From assembly GCA_963693305.1 (NCBI GenBank), contig OY855908.1, positions 39,540,305-39,604,304 of the forward strand: 64,000 nt of DNA, in the 5' to 3' direction. Source of the DNA: Meandrina meandrites. Its lineage: Eukaryota; Cnidaria; Anthozoa; Scleractinia; Meandrinidae. Positions 1 to 10,648 of this stretch are shown here, one piece after another (the first letter of the stretch is position 1; every line of letters starts with the position of its first letter). The notes beneath the pieces were generated by a model. That model was not told where the DNA came from and did not search any database. It saw only the letters and a list, made by a program, of their open reading frames with translations. Made by a program: the position numbers and the translations under genes.

Positions 1-768
1 CCAAGCAGCGCAAAACGCTGGGGTAACGAAGGTTGTCGAATTCCGTTCAAAACGCGTTTTTTCAACTTTCCCCATCGGGGCGAAGCGAAAAAACAGCCTT
101 GGGATCGAATTTTACAATTTCGGTTTCATGCCACCATTTTGGGTGGGCTTTTCCAAGCAGCGGAAAAAGCCGGGTTCACGAAAGTGGTCCAATTGCGTTC
201 AAAACGCGTTTTGTTAAATTTCCCCATCGGGGGGAAACGAAAAAACACCCTTGGGATCGGATTTTACAATTTCGGTTTCATGCCACCACTTTGGGTGGGC
301 TTTTCCAAGCAGCGCTAAACGCTGGAATAACGAAGGTCGTCAAATTCCGTTCAAAACGCGTTTTTTCAACTTTCCCCATCGGGGCGAAGCGAAAAAACAG
401 CCTTGGGATCGAATTTTACAATTTCGGTTTCATGCCACCATTTTGGGTGGGCTTTTCGAAGCAGCGGAAAAAGCCGGGTTCACGAAAGTGGTCCAATTGC
501 GTTCAAAACGCGTTTTGTTAAATTTCCCCATCGGGGGGAAACGAAAAAACACCCTTGGGATCGAATTTTAAAATTTCGGTTTCATGCCACCATTTTGGGT
601 GGGCCCTTCCAAGCAGCGCTAAACGCTGGGGTAACGAAGGTCGTCGAATTCCGTTCAAAACGCGTTTTTTCAACTTTCCCCATCGGGGCGAAGCGAAAAA
701 ACAGCCTTGGGATTGAATTTTACAATTTCGGTTTCATGCCACCATTTTGGGTGGGCTTTTCCAAGCAG

Positions 769-920
769 CGCAAAACGCTGGGGTAACGAAGGTCGTCGAA
801 TTCCGTTCAAAACGCGTTTTTTCAACTTTCCCCATCGGGGCGAAGCGAAAAAACAGCCTTGGGATCGAATTTTACAATTTCGGTTTCATGCCACCATTTT
901 GGGTGGGCTTTTCCAAGCAG
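769..920 (+). repeat. Reference family A monomer (152 bp)
   Basis: A representative A unit, phased to start at CGCAAAACGCTGGGG. Relative to B it carries c3, c8, t11, g15, a17, g23, c26, g30, c35, t53, c55, c58, c73, g77, g88 and usually a100. It has an EcoRI site (GAATTC) at monomer 30-35, a 12-bp palindrome AAAACGCGTTTT at 41-52, a CCCC-ATC-GGGG dyad at 62-72 and CCACC/GGTGG at 123-138. A CAGCG/CGCTG dyad spans the junction with the preceding unit. A sub-variant starting CGCTAAACGC (for example at 313, 2137 and 2593) recurs and usually follows a B unit. A hand count gives 36 C, 37 G and 13 CpG. Confidence 0.95.
801..817 (+). promoter_or_regulatory. CENP-B-box-like 17-mer (example in an A unit)
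   Basis: The 17-mer TTCCGTTCAAAACGCGT, at monomer positions 33-49, aligns with the mammalian CENP-B box. It matches 7 of the 9 essential positions of NTTCGNNNNANNCGGGN and about 12 of 17 of the full consensus. The core CGTT-CA-AAACG matches CGTT-GG-AAACG except for the two central bases, which the minimal motif leaves free. The two misses are the second T of TTCG and the third G-block base. B units have the same 17-mer with one base changed (TTGCG in place of TTCCG). It occurs in essentially every unit. Binding by a CENP-B-like protein is inference; the resemblance could be chance. Confidence 0.35.
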
Positions 921-959
921 CGGAAAAAGCCGGGTTCACGAAAGTGGTCCAATTGCGTT

Positions 960-973
960 CAAAACGCGTTTTG
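960..973. repeat. 14-bp perfect palindrome in each B unit (12 bp in A)
   Basis: CAAAACGCGTTTTG is its own reverse complement and sits at monomer 40-53 of B. In A the outer pair is lost, leaving AAAACGCGTTTT (example at 809-820). It overlaps the CENP-B-box-like stretch and contains an MluI site once per unit. Variants that break it are rare and clustered: AACGAG (near 42,930; 45.97-48.25 kb; 61.17-61.32 kb) and CAAGACGCG (near 7,040 and 10,690). Short dyad symmetries are a reported property of centromeric satellites lacking canonical CENP-B boxes; a role here is inferred. Confidence 0.9.
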
Positions 974-978
974 TTAAA

Positions 979-997
979 TTTCCCCATCGGGGGGAAA
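979..997. repeat. TTTCCCC/GGGGAAA inverted repeat in B units
   Basis: The sequence has a 7-bp stem around a 5-base loop (ATCGG) at monomer 59-77 of B. In A the right arm is changed (c73, g77) and only CCCC-ATC-GGGG remains. It sits about 6 bp from the palindrome at 40-53, so the centre of each B unit is dense in dyad symmetry. It is too short and internal to be called a transcription terminator. Confidence 0.8.
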
Positions 998-2592
998 CGA
1001 AAAAACACCCTTGGGATCGAATTTTACAATTTCGGTTTCATGCCACCATTTTGGGTGGGCTTTTCCAAGCAGCGGAAAAAGCCGGGTTCACGAAAGTGGT
1101 CCAATTGCGTTCAAAACGCGTTTTGTTAAATTTCCCCATCGGGGGGAAACGAAAAAACACCCTTGGGATCGAATTTTAAAATTTCGGTTTCATGCCACCA
1201 TTTTGGGTGGGCTTTTCCAAGCAGCGCAAAACGCTGGGGTAACGAAGGTCGTCGAATTCCGTTCAAAACGCGTTTTTTCAACTTTCCCCATCGGGGCGAA
1301 GCGAAAAAACAGCCTTGGGATCGAATTTTACAATTTCGGTTTCATGCCACCATTTTGGGTGGGCTTTTCCAAGCAGCGGAAAAAGCCGGGTTCACGAAAG
1401 TGGTCCAATTGCGTTCAAAACGCGTTTTGTTAAATTTCCCCATCGGGGGGAAACGAAAAAACACCCTTGGGATCGAATTTTAAAATTTCGGTTTCATGCC
1501 ACCATTTTGGGTGGGCTTTTCCAAGCAGCGCAAAACGCTGGGGTAACGAAGGTCGTCGAATTCCGTTCAAAACGCGTTTTTTCAACTATCCCCATCGGGG
1601 CGAAGCGAAAAAACAGCCTTGGGATCGAATTTTACAATTTCGGTTTCATGCCACCATTTTGGGTGGGCTTTTCCAAGCAGCGCAAAACGCTGGGGTAACG
1701 AAGGTCGTCGAATTCCGTTCAAAACGCGTTTTTTCAACTTTCCCCATCGGGGCGAAGCGAAAAAACAGCCTTGTTATCGAATTTTACAATTTCGGTTTCA
1801 TGCCACCATTTTGGGTGGGCTTTTCCAAGCAGCGGAAAAAGCCGGGTTCACGAAAGTGGTCCAATTGCGTTCAAAACGCGTTTTGTTAAATTTCCCCATC
1901 GGGGGGAAACGAAAAAACACCCTTGGGATCGAATTTTAAAATTTCGGTTTCATGCCACCATTTTGGGTGGGCTTTTCCAAGCAGCGGAAAAAGCCGGGTT
2001 CACGAAAGTGGTCCAATTGCGTTCAAAACGCGTTTTGTTAAATTTCCCCATCGGGGGAAAACGAAAAAACACCCTTGGGATCGGATTTTACAATTTCGGT
2101 TTCATGCCACCATTTTGGGTGGGCTTTTCCAAGCAGCGCTAAACGCTGGGGTAACGAAGGTCGTCGAATTCCGTTCAAAACGCGTTTTTTCAACTTTCCC
2201 CATCGGGGCGAAGCGAAAAAACAGCCTTGGGATCGAATTTTACAATTTCGGTTTCATGCCACCATTTTGGGTGGGCTTTTCCAAGCAGCGCAAAACGCTG
2301 GGGTAACGAAGGTCGTCGAATTCCGTTCAAAACGCGTTTTTTCAACTTTCCCCATCGGGGCGAAGCGAAAAAACAGCCTTGGGATCGAATTTTACAATTT
2401 CGGTTTCATGCCACCATTTTGGGTGGGCTTTTCCAAGCAGCGGAAAAAGCCGGGTTCACGAAAGTGGTCCAATTGCGTTCAAAACGCGTTTTGTTAAATT
2501 TCCCCATCGGGGGGAAACGAAAAAACACCCTTGGGATCGGATTTTACAATTTCGGTTTCATGCCACCATTTTGGGTGGGCTTTTCCAAGCAG

Positions 2593-4416
2593 CGCTAAAC
2601 GCTGGGGTAACGAAGGTCGTCGAATTCCGTTCAAAACGCGTTTTTTCAACTTTCCCCATCGGGGCGAAGCGAAAAAACAGCCTTGGGATCGAATTTTACA
2701 ATTTCGGTTTCATGCCACCATTTTGGGTGGGCTTTTCCAAGCAGCGGAAAAAGCCGGGTTCACGAAAGTGGTCCAATTGCGTTCAAAACGCGTTTTGTTA
2801 AATTTCCCCATCGGGGGGAAACGAAAAAACACCCTTGGGATCGAATTTTAAAATTTCGGTTTCATGCCACCATTTTGGGTGGGCTTTTCCAAGCAGCGGA
2901 AAAAGCCGGGTTCACGAAAGTGGTCCAATTGCGTTCAAAACGCGTTTTGTTAAATTTCCCCATCGGGGGGAAACGAAAAAACACCCTTGGGATCGGATTT
3001 TACAATTTCGGTTTCATGCCACCATTTTGGGTGGGCTTTTCCAAGCAGCGCTAAACGCTGGGGTAACGAAGGTCGTCGAATTCCGTTCAAAACGCGTTTT
3101 TTCAACTTTCCCCATCGGGGCGAAGCGAAAAAACAGCCTTGTTATCGAATTTTACAATTTCGGTTTCATGCCACCATTTTGGGTGGGCTTTTCCAAGTAG
3201 CGGAAAAAGCCGGGTTCACGAAAGTGGTCCAATTGCGTTCAAAACGCGTTTTGTTAAATTTCCCCATCGGGGGGAAACGAAAAAACACCCTTGGGATCGA
3301 ATTTTAAAATTTCGGTTTCATGCCACCATTTTGGGTGGGCTTTTCCAAGCAGCGGAAAAAGCCGGGTTCACGAAAGTGGTCCAATTGCGTTCAAAACGCG
3401 TTTTGTTAAATTTCCCCATCGGGGGGAAACGAAAAAACACCCTTGGGATCGGATTTTACAATTTCGGTTTCATGCCACCATTTTGGGTGGGCTTTTCCAA
3501 GCACCGCTAAACGCTGGGGTAACGAAGGTCGTCGAATTCCGTTCAAAACGCGTTTTTTCAACTTTCCCCATCGGGGCGAAGCGAAAAAACAGCCTTGGGA
3601 TCGAATTTTACAATTTCGGTTTCATGCCACCATTTTGGGTGGGCTTTTCCAAGCAGCGGAAAAAGCCGGGTTCACGAAAGTGGTCCAATTGCGTTCAAAA
3701 CGCGTTTTGTTAAATTTCCCCATCGGGGGGAAACGAAAAAACACCCTTGGGATCGAATTTTAAAATTTCGGTTTCATGCCACCATTTTGGGTGGGCTTTT
3801 CCAAGCAGCGGAAAAAGCCGGGTTCACGAAAGTGGTCCAATTGCGTTCAAAACGCGTTTTGTTAAATTTCCCCATCGGGGGGAAACGAAAAAACACCCTT
3901 GGGATCGGATTTTACAATTTCGGTTTCATGCCACCATTTTGGGTGGGCTTTTCCAAGCAGCGCTAAACGCTGGGGTAACGAAGGTCGTCGAATTCCGTTC
4001 AAAACGCGTTTTTTCAACTTTCCCCATCGGGGCGAAGCGAAAAAACAGCCTCTGGATCGAATTTTACAATTTCGGTTTCATGCCACCATTTTGGGTGGGC
4101 TTTTCCAAGCAGCGGAAAAAGCCGGGTTCACGAAAGTGGTCCAATTGCGTTCAAAACGCGTTTTGTTAAATTTCCCCATCGGGGGGAAACGAAAAAACAC
4201 CCTTGGGATCGAATTTTAAAATTTCGGTTTCATGCCACCATTTTGGGTGGGCTTTTCCAAGCAGCGGAAAAAGCCGGGTTCACGAAAGTGGTCCAATTGC
4301 GTTCAAAACGCGTTTTGTTAAATTTCCCCATCGGGGGGAAACGAAAAAACACCCTTGGGATCGAATTTTAAAATTTCGGTTTCATGCCACCATTTTGGGT
4401 GGGCTTTTCCAAGCAG
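2593..4416 (+). repeat. Trimer higher-order repeat, 4 x 456 bp
   Basis: Four consecutive three-unit blocks start at 2593, 3049, 3505 and 3961. Each is CGCTAAACGC-type A, then B, then B. Tails follow the order ACAATT, AAAATT, GGATTTTACAA in the first three blocks. Private differences identify single blocks: TTGTTATCG with AAGTAGCGG in block 2, GCACCGC in block 3, TCTGGATCG in block 4. Because 456 is divisible by 3, reading frames stay in register across a block. Confidence 0.85.
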
Positions 4417-5936
4417 CGCAAAACGCTGGGGTAACGAAGGTCGTCGAATTCCGTTCAAAACGCGTTTTTTCAACTTTCCCCATCGGGGCGAAGCGAAAAA
4501 ACAGCCTTGGGATCGAATTTTACAATTTCGGTTTCATGCCACCATTTTGGGTGGGCTTTTCCAAGCAGCGCAAAACGCTGGGGTAACGAAGGTCGTCGAA
4601 TTCCGTTCAAAACGCGTTTTTTCAACTTTCCCCATCGGGGCGAAGCGAAAAAACAGCCTTGGGATCGAATTTTACAATTTCGGTTTCATGCCACCATTTT
4701 GGGTGGGCTTTTCCAAGCAGCGCAAAACGCTGGGGTAACGAAGGTCGTCGAATTCCGTTCAAAACGCGTTTTTTCAACTTTCCCCATCGGGGCGAAGCGA
4801 AAAAACAGCCTTGTTATCGAATTTTACAATTTCGGTTTCATGCCACCATTTTGGGTGGGCTTTTCCAAGTAGCGGTAAAAGCCGGGTTCACGAAAGTGGT
4901 CCAATTGCGTTCAAAACGCGTTTTGTTAAATTTCCCCATCGGGGGGAAACGAAAAAACACCCTTGGGATCGAATTTTAAAATTTCGGTTTCATGCCACCA
5001 TTTTGGGTGGGCTTTTCCAAGCAGCGGAAAAAGCCGGGTTCACGAAAGTGGTCCAATTGCGTTCAAAACGCGTTTTGTTAAATTTCCCCATCGGGGGGAA
5101 ACGAAAAAACACCCTTGGGATCGGATTTTACAATTTCGGTTTCATGCCACCATTTTGGGTGGGCTTTTCCAAGCAGCGCTAAACGCTGGGGTAACGAAGG
5201 TCGTCGAATTCCGTTCAAAACGCGTTTTTTCAACTTTCCCCATCGGGGCGAAGCGAAAAAACAGCCTTGGGATCGAATTTTACAATTTCGGTTTCATGCC
5301 ACCATTTTGGGTGGGCTTTTCCAAGCAGCGCAAAACGCTGGGGTAACGAAGGTCGTCGAATTCCGTTCAAAACGCGTTTTTTCAACTTTCCCCATCGGGG
5401 CGAAGCGAAAAAACAGCCTTGGGATCGAATTTTACAATTTCGGTTTCATGCCACCATTTTGGGTGGGCTTTTCCAAGCAGCGCAAAACGCTGGGGTAACG
5501 AAGGTCGTCGAATTCCGTTCAAAACGCGTTTTTTCAACTTTCCCCATCGGGGCGAAGCGAAAAAACAGCCTTGGGATCGAATTTTACAATTTCGGTTTCA
5601 TGCCACCATTTTGGGTGGGCTTTTCCAAGCAGCGCAAAACGCTGGGGTAACGAAGGTCGTCGAATTCCGTTCAAAACGCGTTTTTTCAACTTTCCCCATC
5701 GGGGCGAAGCGAAAAAACAGCCTTGTTATCGAATTTTACAATTTCGGTTTCATGCCACCATTTTGGGTGGGCTTTTCCAAGTAGCGGTAAAAGCCGGGTT
5801 CACGAAAGTGGTCCAATTGCGTTCAAAACGCGTTTTGTTAAATTTCCCCATCGGGGGGAAACGAAAAAACACCCTTGGGATCGAATTTTAAAATTTCGGT
5901 TTCATGCCACCATTTTGGGTGGGCTTTTCCAAGCAG
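4417..5936 (+). repeat. A-rich runs with a 912-bp (6-unit) repeated order
   Basis: Three A units in a row (4417-4872) lead into a B unit with the private head GTAGCGGTAAAAG (4869). The order B, B, CGCTAAACGC-type A, A, A, A then leads to the same private head at 5781, exactly 912 bp on. The TTGTTATCG tail precedes both. This supports a six-unit duplication step. Confidence 0.75.
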
Positions 5937-6848
5937 CGCAAAACGCTGGGGTAACGAAGGTCGTCGAATTCCGTTCAAAACGCGTTTTTTCAACTTTCCC
6001 CATCGGGGCGAAGCGAAAAAACAGCCTTGGGATCGAATTTTACAATTTCGGTTTCATGCCACCATTTTGGGTGGGCTTTTCCAAGCAGCGGAAAAAGCCG
6101 CGTTCACGAAAGTGGTCCAATTGCGTTCAAAACGCGTTTTGTTAAATTTCCCCATCGGGGGGAAACGAAAAAACACCCTTGGGATCGAATTTTAAAATTT
6201 CGGTTTCATGCCACCATTTTGGGTGGGCTTTTCCAAGCAGCGCAAAACGCTGGGGTAACGAAGGTCGTCGAATTCCGTTCAAAACGCGTTTTTTCAACTT
6301 TCCCCATCGGGGCGAAGCGAAAAAACAGCCTTGGGATCGAATTTTACAATTTCGGTTTCATGCCACCATTTTGGGTGGGCTTTTCCAAGCAGCGGAAAAA
6401 GCCGCGTTCACGAAAGTGGTCCAATTGCGTTCAAAACGCGTTTTGTTAAATTTCCCCATCGGGGGGAAACGAAAAAACACCCTTGGGATCGAATTTTAAA
6501 ATTTCGGTTTCATGCCACCATTTTGGGTGGGCTTTTCCAAGCAGCGCAAAACGCTGGGGTAACGAAGGTCGTCGAATTCCGTTCAAAACGCGTTTTTTCA
6601 ACTTTCCCCATCGGGGCGAAGCGAAAAAACAGCCTTGGGATCGAATTTTACAATTTCGGTTTCATGCCACCATTTTGGGTGGGCTTTTCCAAGCAGCGGA
6701 AAAAGCCGCGTTCACGAAAGTGGTCCAATTGCGTTCAAAACGCGTTTTGTTAAATTTCCCCATCGGGGGGAAACGAAAAAACACCCTTGGGATCGAATTT
6801 TAAAATTTCGGTTTCATGCCACCATTTTGGGTGGGCTTTTCCAAGCAG
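5937..6848 (+). repeat. Dimer higher-order repeat, 3 x 304 bp
   Basis: There are three A+B pairs. The B units (6089, 6393, 6697) share GCCGCGTTC in place of GCCGGGTTC, and each is followed by the AAAATT tail. The same B sub-variant reappears near 8,380, 8,835, 9,140, 9,900 and 10,507, so it spread locally and is not seen later in the window. Confidence 0.85.
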
Positions 6849-8976
6849 CGGAAAAAGCCGGGTTCACGAAAGTGGTCCAATTGCGTTCAAAACGCGTTTT
6901 GTTAAATTTCCCCATCGGGGGGAAACGAAAAAACACCCTTGGGATCGAATTTTAAAATTTCGGTTTCATGCCACCATTTTGGGTGGGCTTTTCCAAGCAG
7001 CGCAAAACGCTGGGGTAACGAAGGTCGTCGAATTCCGTTCAAGACGCGTTTTTTCAACTTTGCCCATCGGGGCGAAGCGAAAAAACAGCCTTGGGATCGA
7101 ATTTTACAATTTCGGTTTCATGCCACCATTTTGGGTGGGCTTTTCCAAGCACCGCTAAACGCTGGGGTAACGAAGGTCGTCGAATTCCGTTCAAAACGCG
7201 TTTTTTCAACTTTCCCCATCGGGGCGAAGCGAAAAAACAGCCTTGGGATCGAATTTTACAATTTCGGTTTCATGCCAGCATTTTGGGTGGGCTTTTCCAA
7301 TCAGCGGAAAAAGCCGGGTTCACGAAAGTGGTCCAATTGCGTTCAAAACGCGTTTTGTTAAATTTCCCCATCGGGGGGAAACGAAAAAACACCCTTGGGA
7401 TCGAATTTTAAAATTTCGGTTTCATGCCACCATTTTGGGTGGGCTTTTCCAAGCAGCGGAAAAAGCCGGGTTCACGAAAGTGGTCCAATTGCGTTCAAAA
7501 CGCGTTTTGTTAAATTTCCCCATCGGGGGGAAACGAAAAAACACCCTTGGGATCGGATTTTACAATTTCGGTTTCATGCCACCATTTTGGGTGGGCTTTT
7601 CCAAGCACCGCTAAACGCTGGGGTAACGAAGGTCGTCGAATTCCGTTCAAAACGCGTTTTTTCAACTTTCCCCATCGGGGCGAAGCGAAAAAACAGCCTT
7701 GGGATCGAATTTTACAATTTCGGTTTCATGCCACCATTTTGGGTGGGCTTTTCCAAGCAACGGAAAAAGCCGGGTTCACGAAAGTGGTCCAATTGCGTTC
7801 AAAACGCGTTTTGTTAAATTTCCCCATCGGGGGGAAACGAAAAAACACCCTTGGGATCGAATTTTAAAATTTCGGTTTCATGCCACCATTTTGGGTGGGC
7901 TTTTCCAAGCAGCGGAAAAAGCCGGGTTCACGAAAGTGGTCCAATTGCGTTCAAAACGCGTTTTGTTAAATTTCCCCATCGGGGGGAAACGAAAAAACAC
8001 CCTTGGGATCGGATTTTTCAATTTCGGTTTCATGCCACCATTTTGGGTGGGCTTTTCCAAGCAGCGCTAAACGCTGGGGTAACGAAGGTCGTCGAATTCC
8101 GTTCAAAACGCGTTTTTTCAACTTTCCCCATCGGGGCGAAGCGAAAAAACAGCCTTGGGATCGAATTTTACAATTTCGGTTTCATGCCACCATTTTGGGT
8201 GGGCTTTTCCAAGCAGCGCAAAACGCTGGGGTAACGAAGGTCGTCGAATTCCGTTCAAAACGCGTTTTTTCAACTTTCCCCATCGGGGCGAAGCGAAAAA
8301 ACAGCCTTGGGATCGAATTTTACAATTTCGGTTTCATGCCACCATTTTGGGTGGGCTTTTCCAAGCAGCGGAAAAAGCCGCGTTCACGAAAGTGGTCCAA
8401 TTGCGTTCAAAACGCGTTTTGTTAAATTTCCCCATCGGGGGGAAACGAAAAAACACCCTTGGGATCGAATTTTAAAATTTCGGTTTCATGCCACCATTTT
8501 GTGTGGGCTTTTCCAAGCAGCGGAAAAAGCCGGGTTCACGAAAGTGGTCCAATTGCGTTCAAAACGCGTTTTGTTAAATTTCCCCATCGGGGGGAAACGA
8601 AAAAACACCCTTGGGATCGAATTTTAAAATTTCGGTTTCATGCCACCATTTTGGGTGGGCTTTTCCAAGCAGCGCAAAACGCTGGGGTAACGAAGGTCGT
8701 CGAATTCCGTTCAAAACGCGTTTTTTCAACTTTCCCCATCGGGGCGAAGCGAAAAAACAGCCTTGGGATCGAATTTTACAATTTCGGTTTCATGCCACCA
8801 TTTTGGGTGGGCTTTTCCAAGCAGCGGAAAAAGCCGCGTTCACGAAAGTGGTCCAATTGCGTTCAAAACGCGTTTTGTTAAATTTCCCCATCGGGGGGAA
8901 ACGAAAAAACACCCTTGGGATCGGATTTTACAATTTCGGTTTCATGCCACCATTTTGGGTGGGCTTTTCCAAGCAG
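6849..8976 (+). repeat. Mixed A/B stretch with copied GCACCGC marker
   Basis: A and B units are mixed. The junction variant GCACCGCTAAACG, also seen near 3,503, recurs near 7,151 and 7,607 (456 bp apart). Private single changes include CAAGACGCG (near 7,040), TGCCAGCA (near 7,276), CCAATCAGCGG (near 7,300), GATTTTTCAA (near 8,012) and TTTTGTGTGGG (near 8,500). No gene-like feature is present. Confidence 0.75.
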
Positions 8977-10648
8977 CGCAAAACGCTGGGGTAACGAAGG
9001 TCGTCGAATTCCGTTCAAAACGCGTTTTTTCAACTTTCCCCATCGGGGCGAAGCGAAAAAACAGCCTTGGGATCGAATTTTACAATTTCGGTTTCATGCC
9101 ACCATTTTGGGTGGGCTTTTCCAAGCAGCGGAAAAAGCCGCGTTCACGAAAGTGGTCCAATTGCGTTCAAAACGCGTTTTGTTAAATTTCCCCATCGGGG
9201 GGAAACGAAAAAACACCCTTGGGATCGAATTTTAAAATTTCGGTTTCATGCCACCATTTTGGGTGGGCTTTTCCAAGCAGCGGAAAAAGCCGGGTTCACG
9301 AAAGTGGTCCAATTGCGTTCAAAACGCGTTTTGTTAAATTTCCCCATCGGGGGGAAACGAAAAAACACCCTTGGGATCGAATTTTAAAATTTCGGTTTCA
9401 TGCCACCATTTTGGGTGGGCTTTTCCAAGCAGCGGAAAAAGCCGGGTTCACGAAAGTGGTCCAATTGCGTTCAAAACGCGTTTTGTTAAATTTCCCCATC
9501 GGGGGGAAACGAAAAAACACCCTTGGGATCGAATTTTAAAATTTCGGTTTCATGCCACCATTTTGGGTGGGCTTTTCCAAGCAGCGGAAAAAGCCGGGTT
9601 CACGAAAGTGGTCCAATTGCGTTCAAAACGCGTTTTGTTAAATTTCCCCATCGGGGGGAAACGAAAAAACACCCTTGGGATCGAATTTTAAAATTTCGGT
9701 TTCATGCCACCATTTTGGGTGGGCTTTTCCAAGCAGCGCAAAACGCTGGGGTAACGAAGGTCGTCGAATTCCGTTCAAAACGCGTTTTTTCAACTTTCCC
9801 CATCGGGGCGAAGCGAAAAAACAGCCTTGGGATCGAATTTTACAATTTCGGTTTCATGCCACCATTTTGGGTGGGCTTTTCCAAGCAGCGGAAAAAGCCG
9901 CGTTCACGAAAGTGGTCCAATTGCGTTCAAAACGCGTTTTGTTAAATTTCCCCATCGGGGGGAAACGAAAAAACAGCCTTGGGATCGAATTTTAAAATTT
10001 CGGTTTCATGCCACCATTTTGGGTGGGCTTTTCCAAGCAGCGGAAAAAGCCGGGTTCACGAAAGTGGTCCAATTGCGTTCAAAACGCGTTTTGTTAAATT
10101 TCCCCATCGGGGGGAAACGAAAAAACACCCTTGGGATCGAATTTTAAAATTTCGGTTTCATGCCACCATTTTGGGTGGGCTTTTCCAAGCAGCGGAAAAA
10201 GCCGGGTTCACGAAAGTGGTCCAATTGCGTTCAAAACGCGTTTTGTTAAATTTCCCCATCGGGGGGAAACGAAAAAACACCCTTGGGATCGAATTTTAAA
10301 ATTTCGGTTTCATGCCACCATTTTGGGTGGGCTTTTCCAAGCAGCGCAAAACGCTGGGGTAACGAAGGTCGTCGAATTCCGTTCAAAACGCGTTTTTTCA
10401 ACTTTCCCCATCGGGGCGAAGCGAAAAAACAGCCTTGGGATCGAATTTTACAATTTCGGTTTCATGCCACCATTTTGGGTGGGCTTTTCCAAGCAGCGGA
10501 AAAAGCCGCGTTCACGAAAGTGGTCCAATTGCGTTCAAAACGCGTTTTGTTAAATTTCCCCATCGGGGGGAAACGAAAAAACAGCCTTGGGATCGAATTT
10601 TAAAATTTCGGTTTCATGCCACCATTTTGGGTGGGCTTTTCCAAGCAG
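8977..10648 (+). repeat. B-run block: A-Bc-B-B-B then A-Bc-B-B
   Basis: Starting at 8977 the order is A, GCCGCG-type B (Bc), then three ordinary B units. From 9737 it is A, Bc, B, B, and from 10,345 A, Bc. The marker ACAGCC replacing ACACCC in a B unit appears near 9,973 and again near 10,581, 608 bp apart, showing a four-unit copy. This is the longest run of consecutive B-headed units that I noticed (four, 9129-9736). Confidence 0.75.

Larger units (their letters stand above)
921..1072 (+). repeat. Reference family B monomer (152 bp)
   Basis: A representative B unit, starting CGGAAAAAGCCGGG. It differs from A at 16 positions within its first 100 bases and matches A from 101 to 152. At the place where A has EcoRI it has CAATTG (MfeI). 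Its palindrome is longer than in A (CAAAACGCGTTTTG, 14 bp), and it carries a 7-bp inverted repeat TTTCCCC/GGGGAAA around a 5-base loop. B units are usually followed by the tail form TCGGATTTTACAA or TCGAATTTTAAAA, while A units are usually followed by TCGAATTTTACAA, so tail variants are partly linked to family. This particular copy carries the A-type tail. Confidence 0.95.
1..2592 (+). repeat. Irregular A/B stretch, no stable higher-order period
   Basis: A 8-bp partial tail is followed by A and B units in varied order. CGCTAAACGC-type A units occur at 313, 617 and 2137, and the first carries the rare GGAATAACG change. All three main tail forms occur. One A tail reads TTGTTATCG near 1,771, and one unit ends GGGCCCTTCC near 602. 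No gene-like feature is present. Confidence 0.85.

Noticed and set aside
979..997. TTTCCCC/GGGGAAA hairpin as a transcription terminator
   Set aside because: It has a 7-bp stem, no T-run directly following, no gene upstream, and occurs in every B unit as part of the satellite.
7878..8060. Minus-strand open frames (also near 15,720, 25,910, 42,484, 44,980 and 60,028)
   Set aside because: They arise where a single change removes the usual minus-strand stop, for example GATTTTTCAA replacing GATTTTACAA near 8,012. They are reverse complements of the same repeat.
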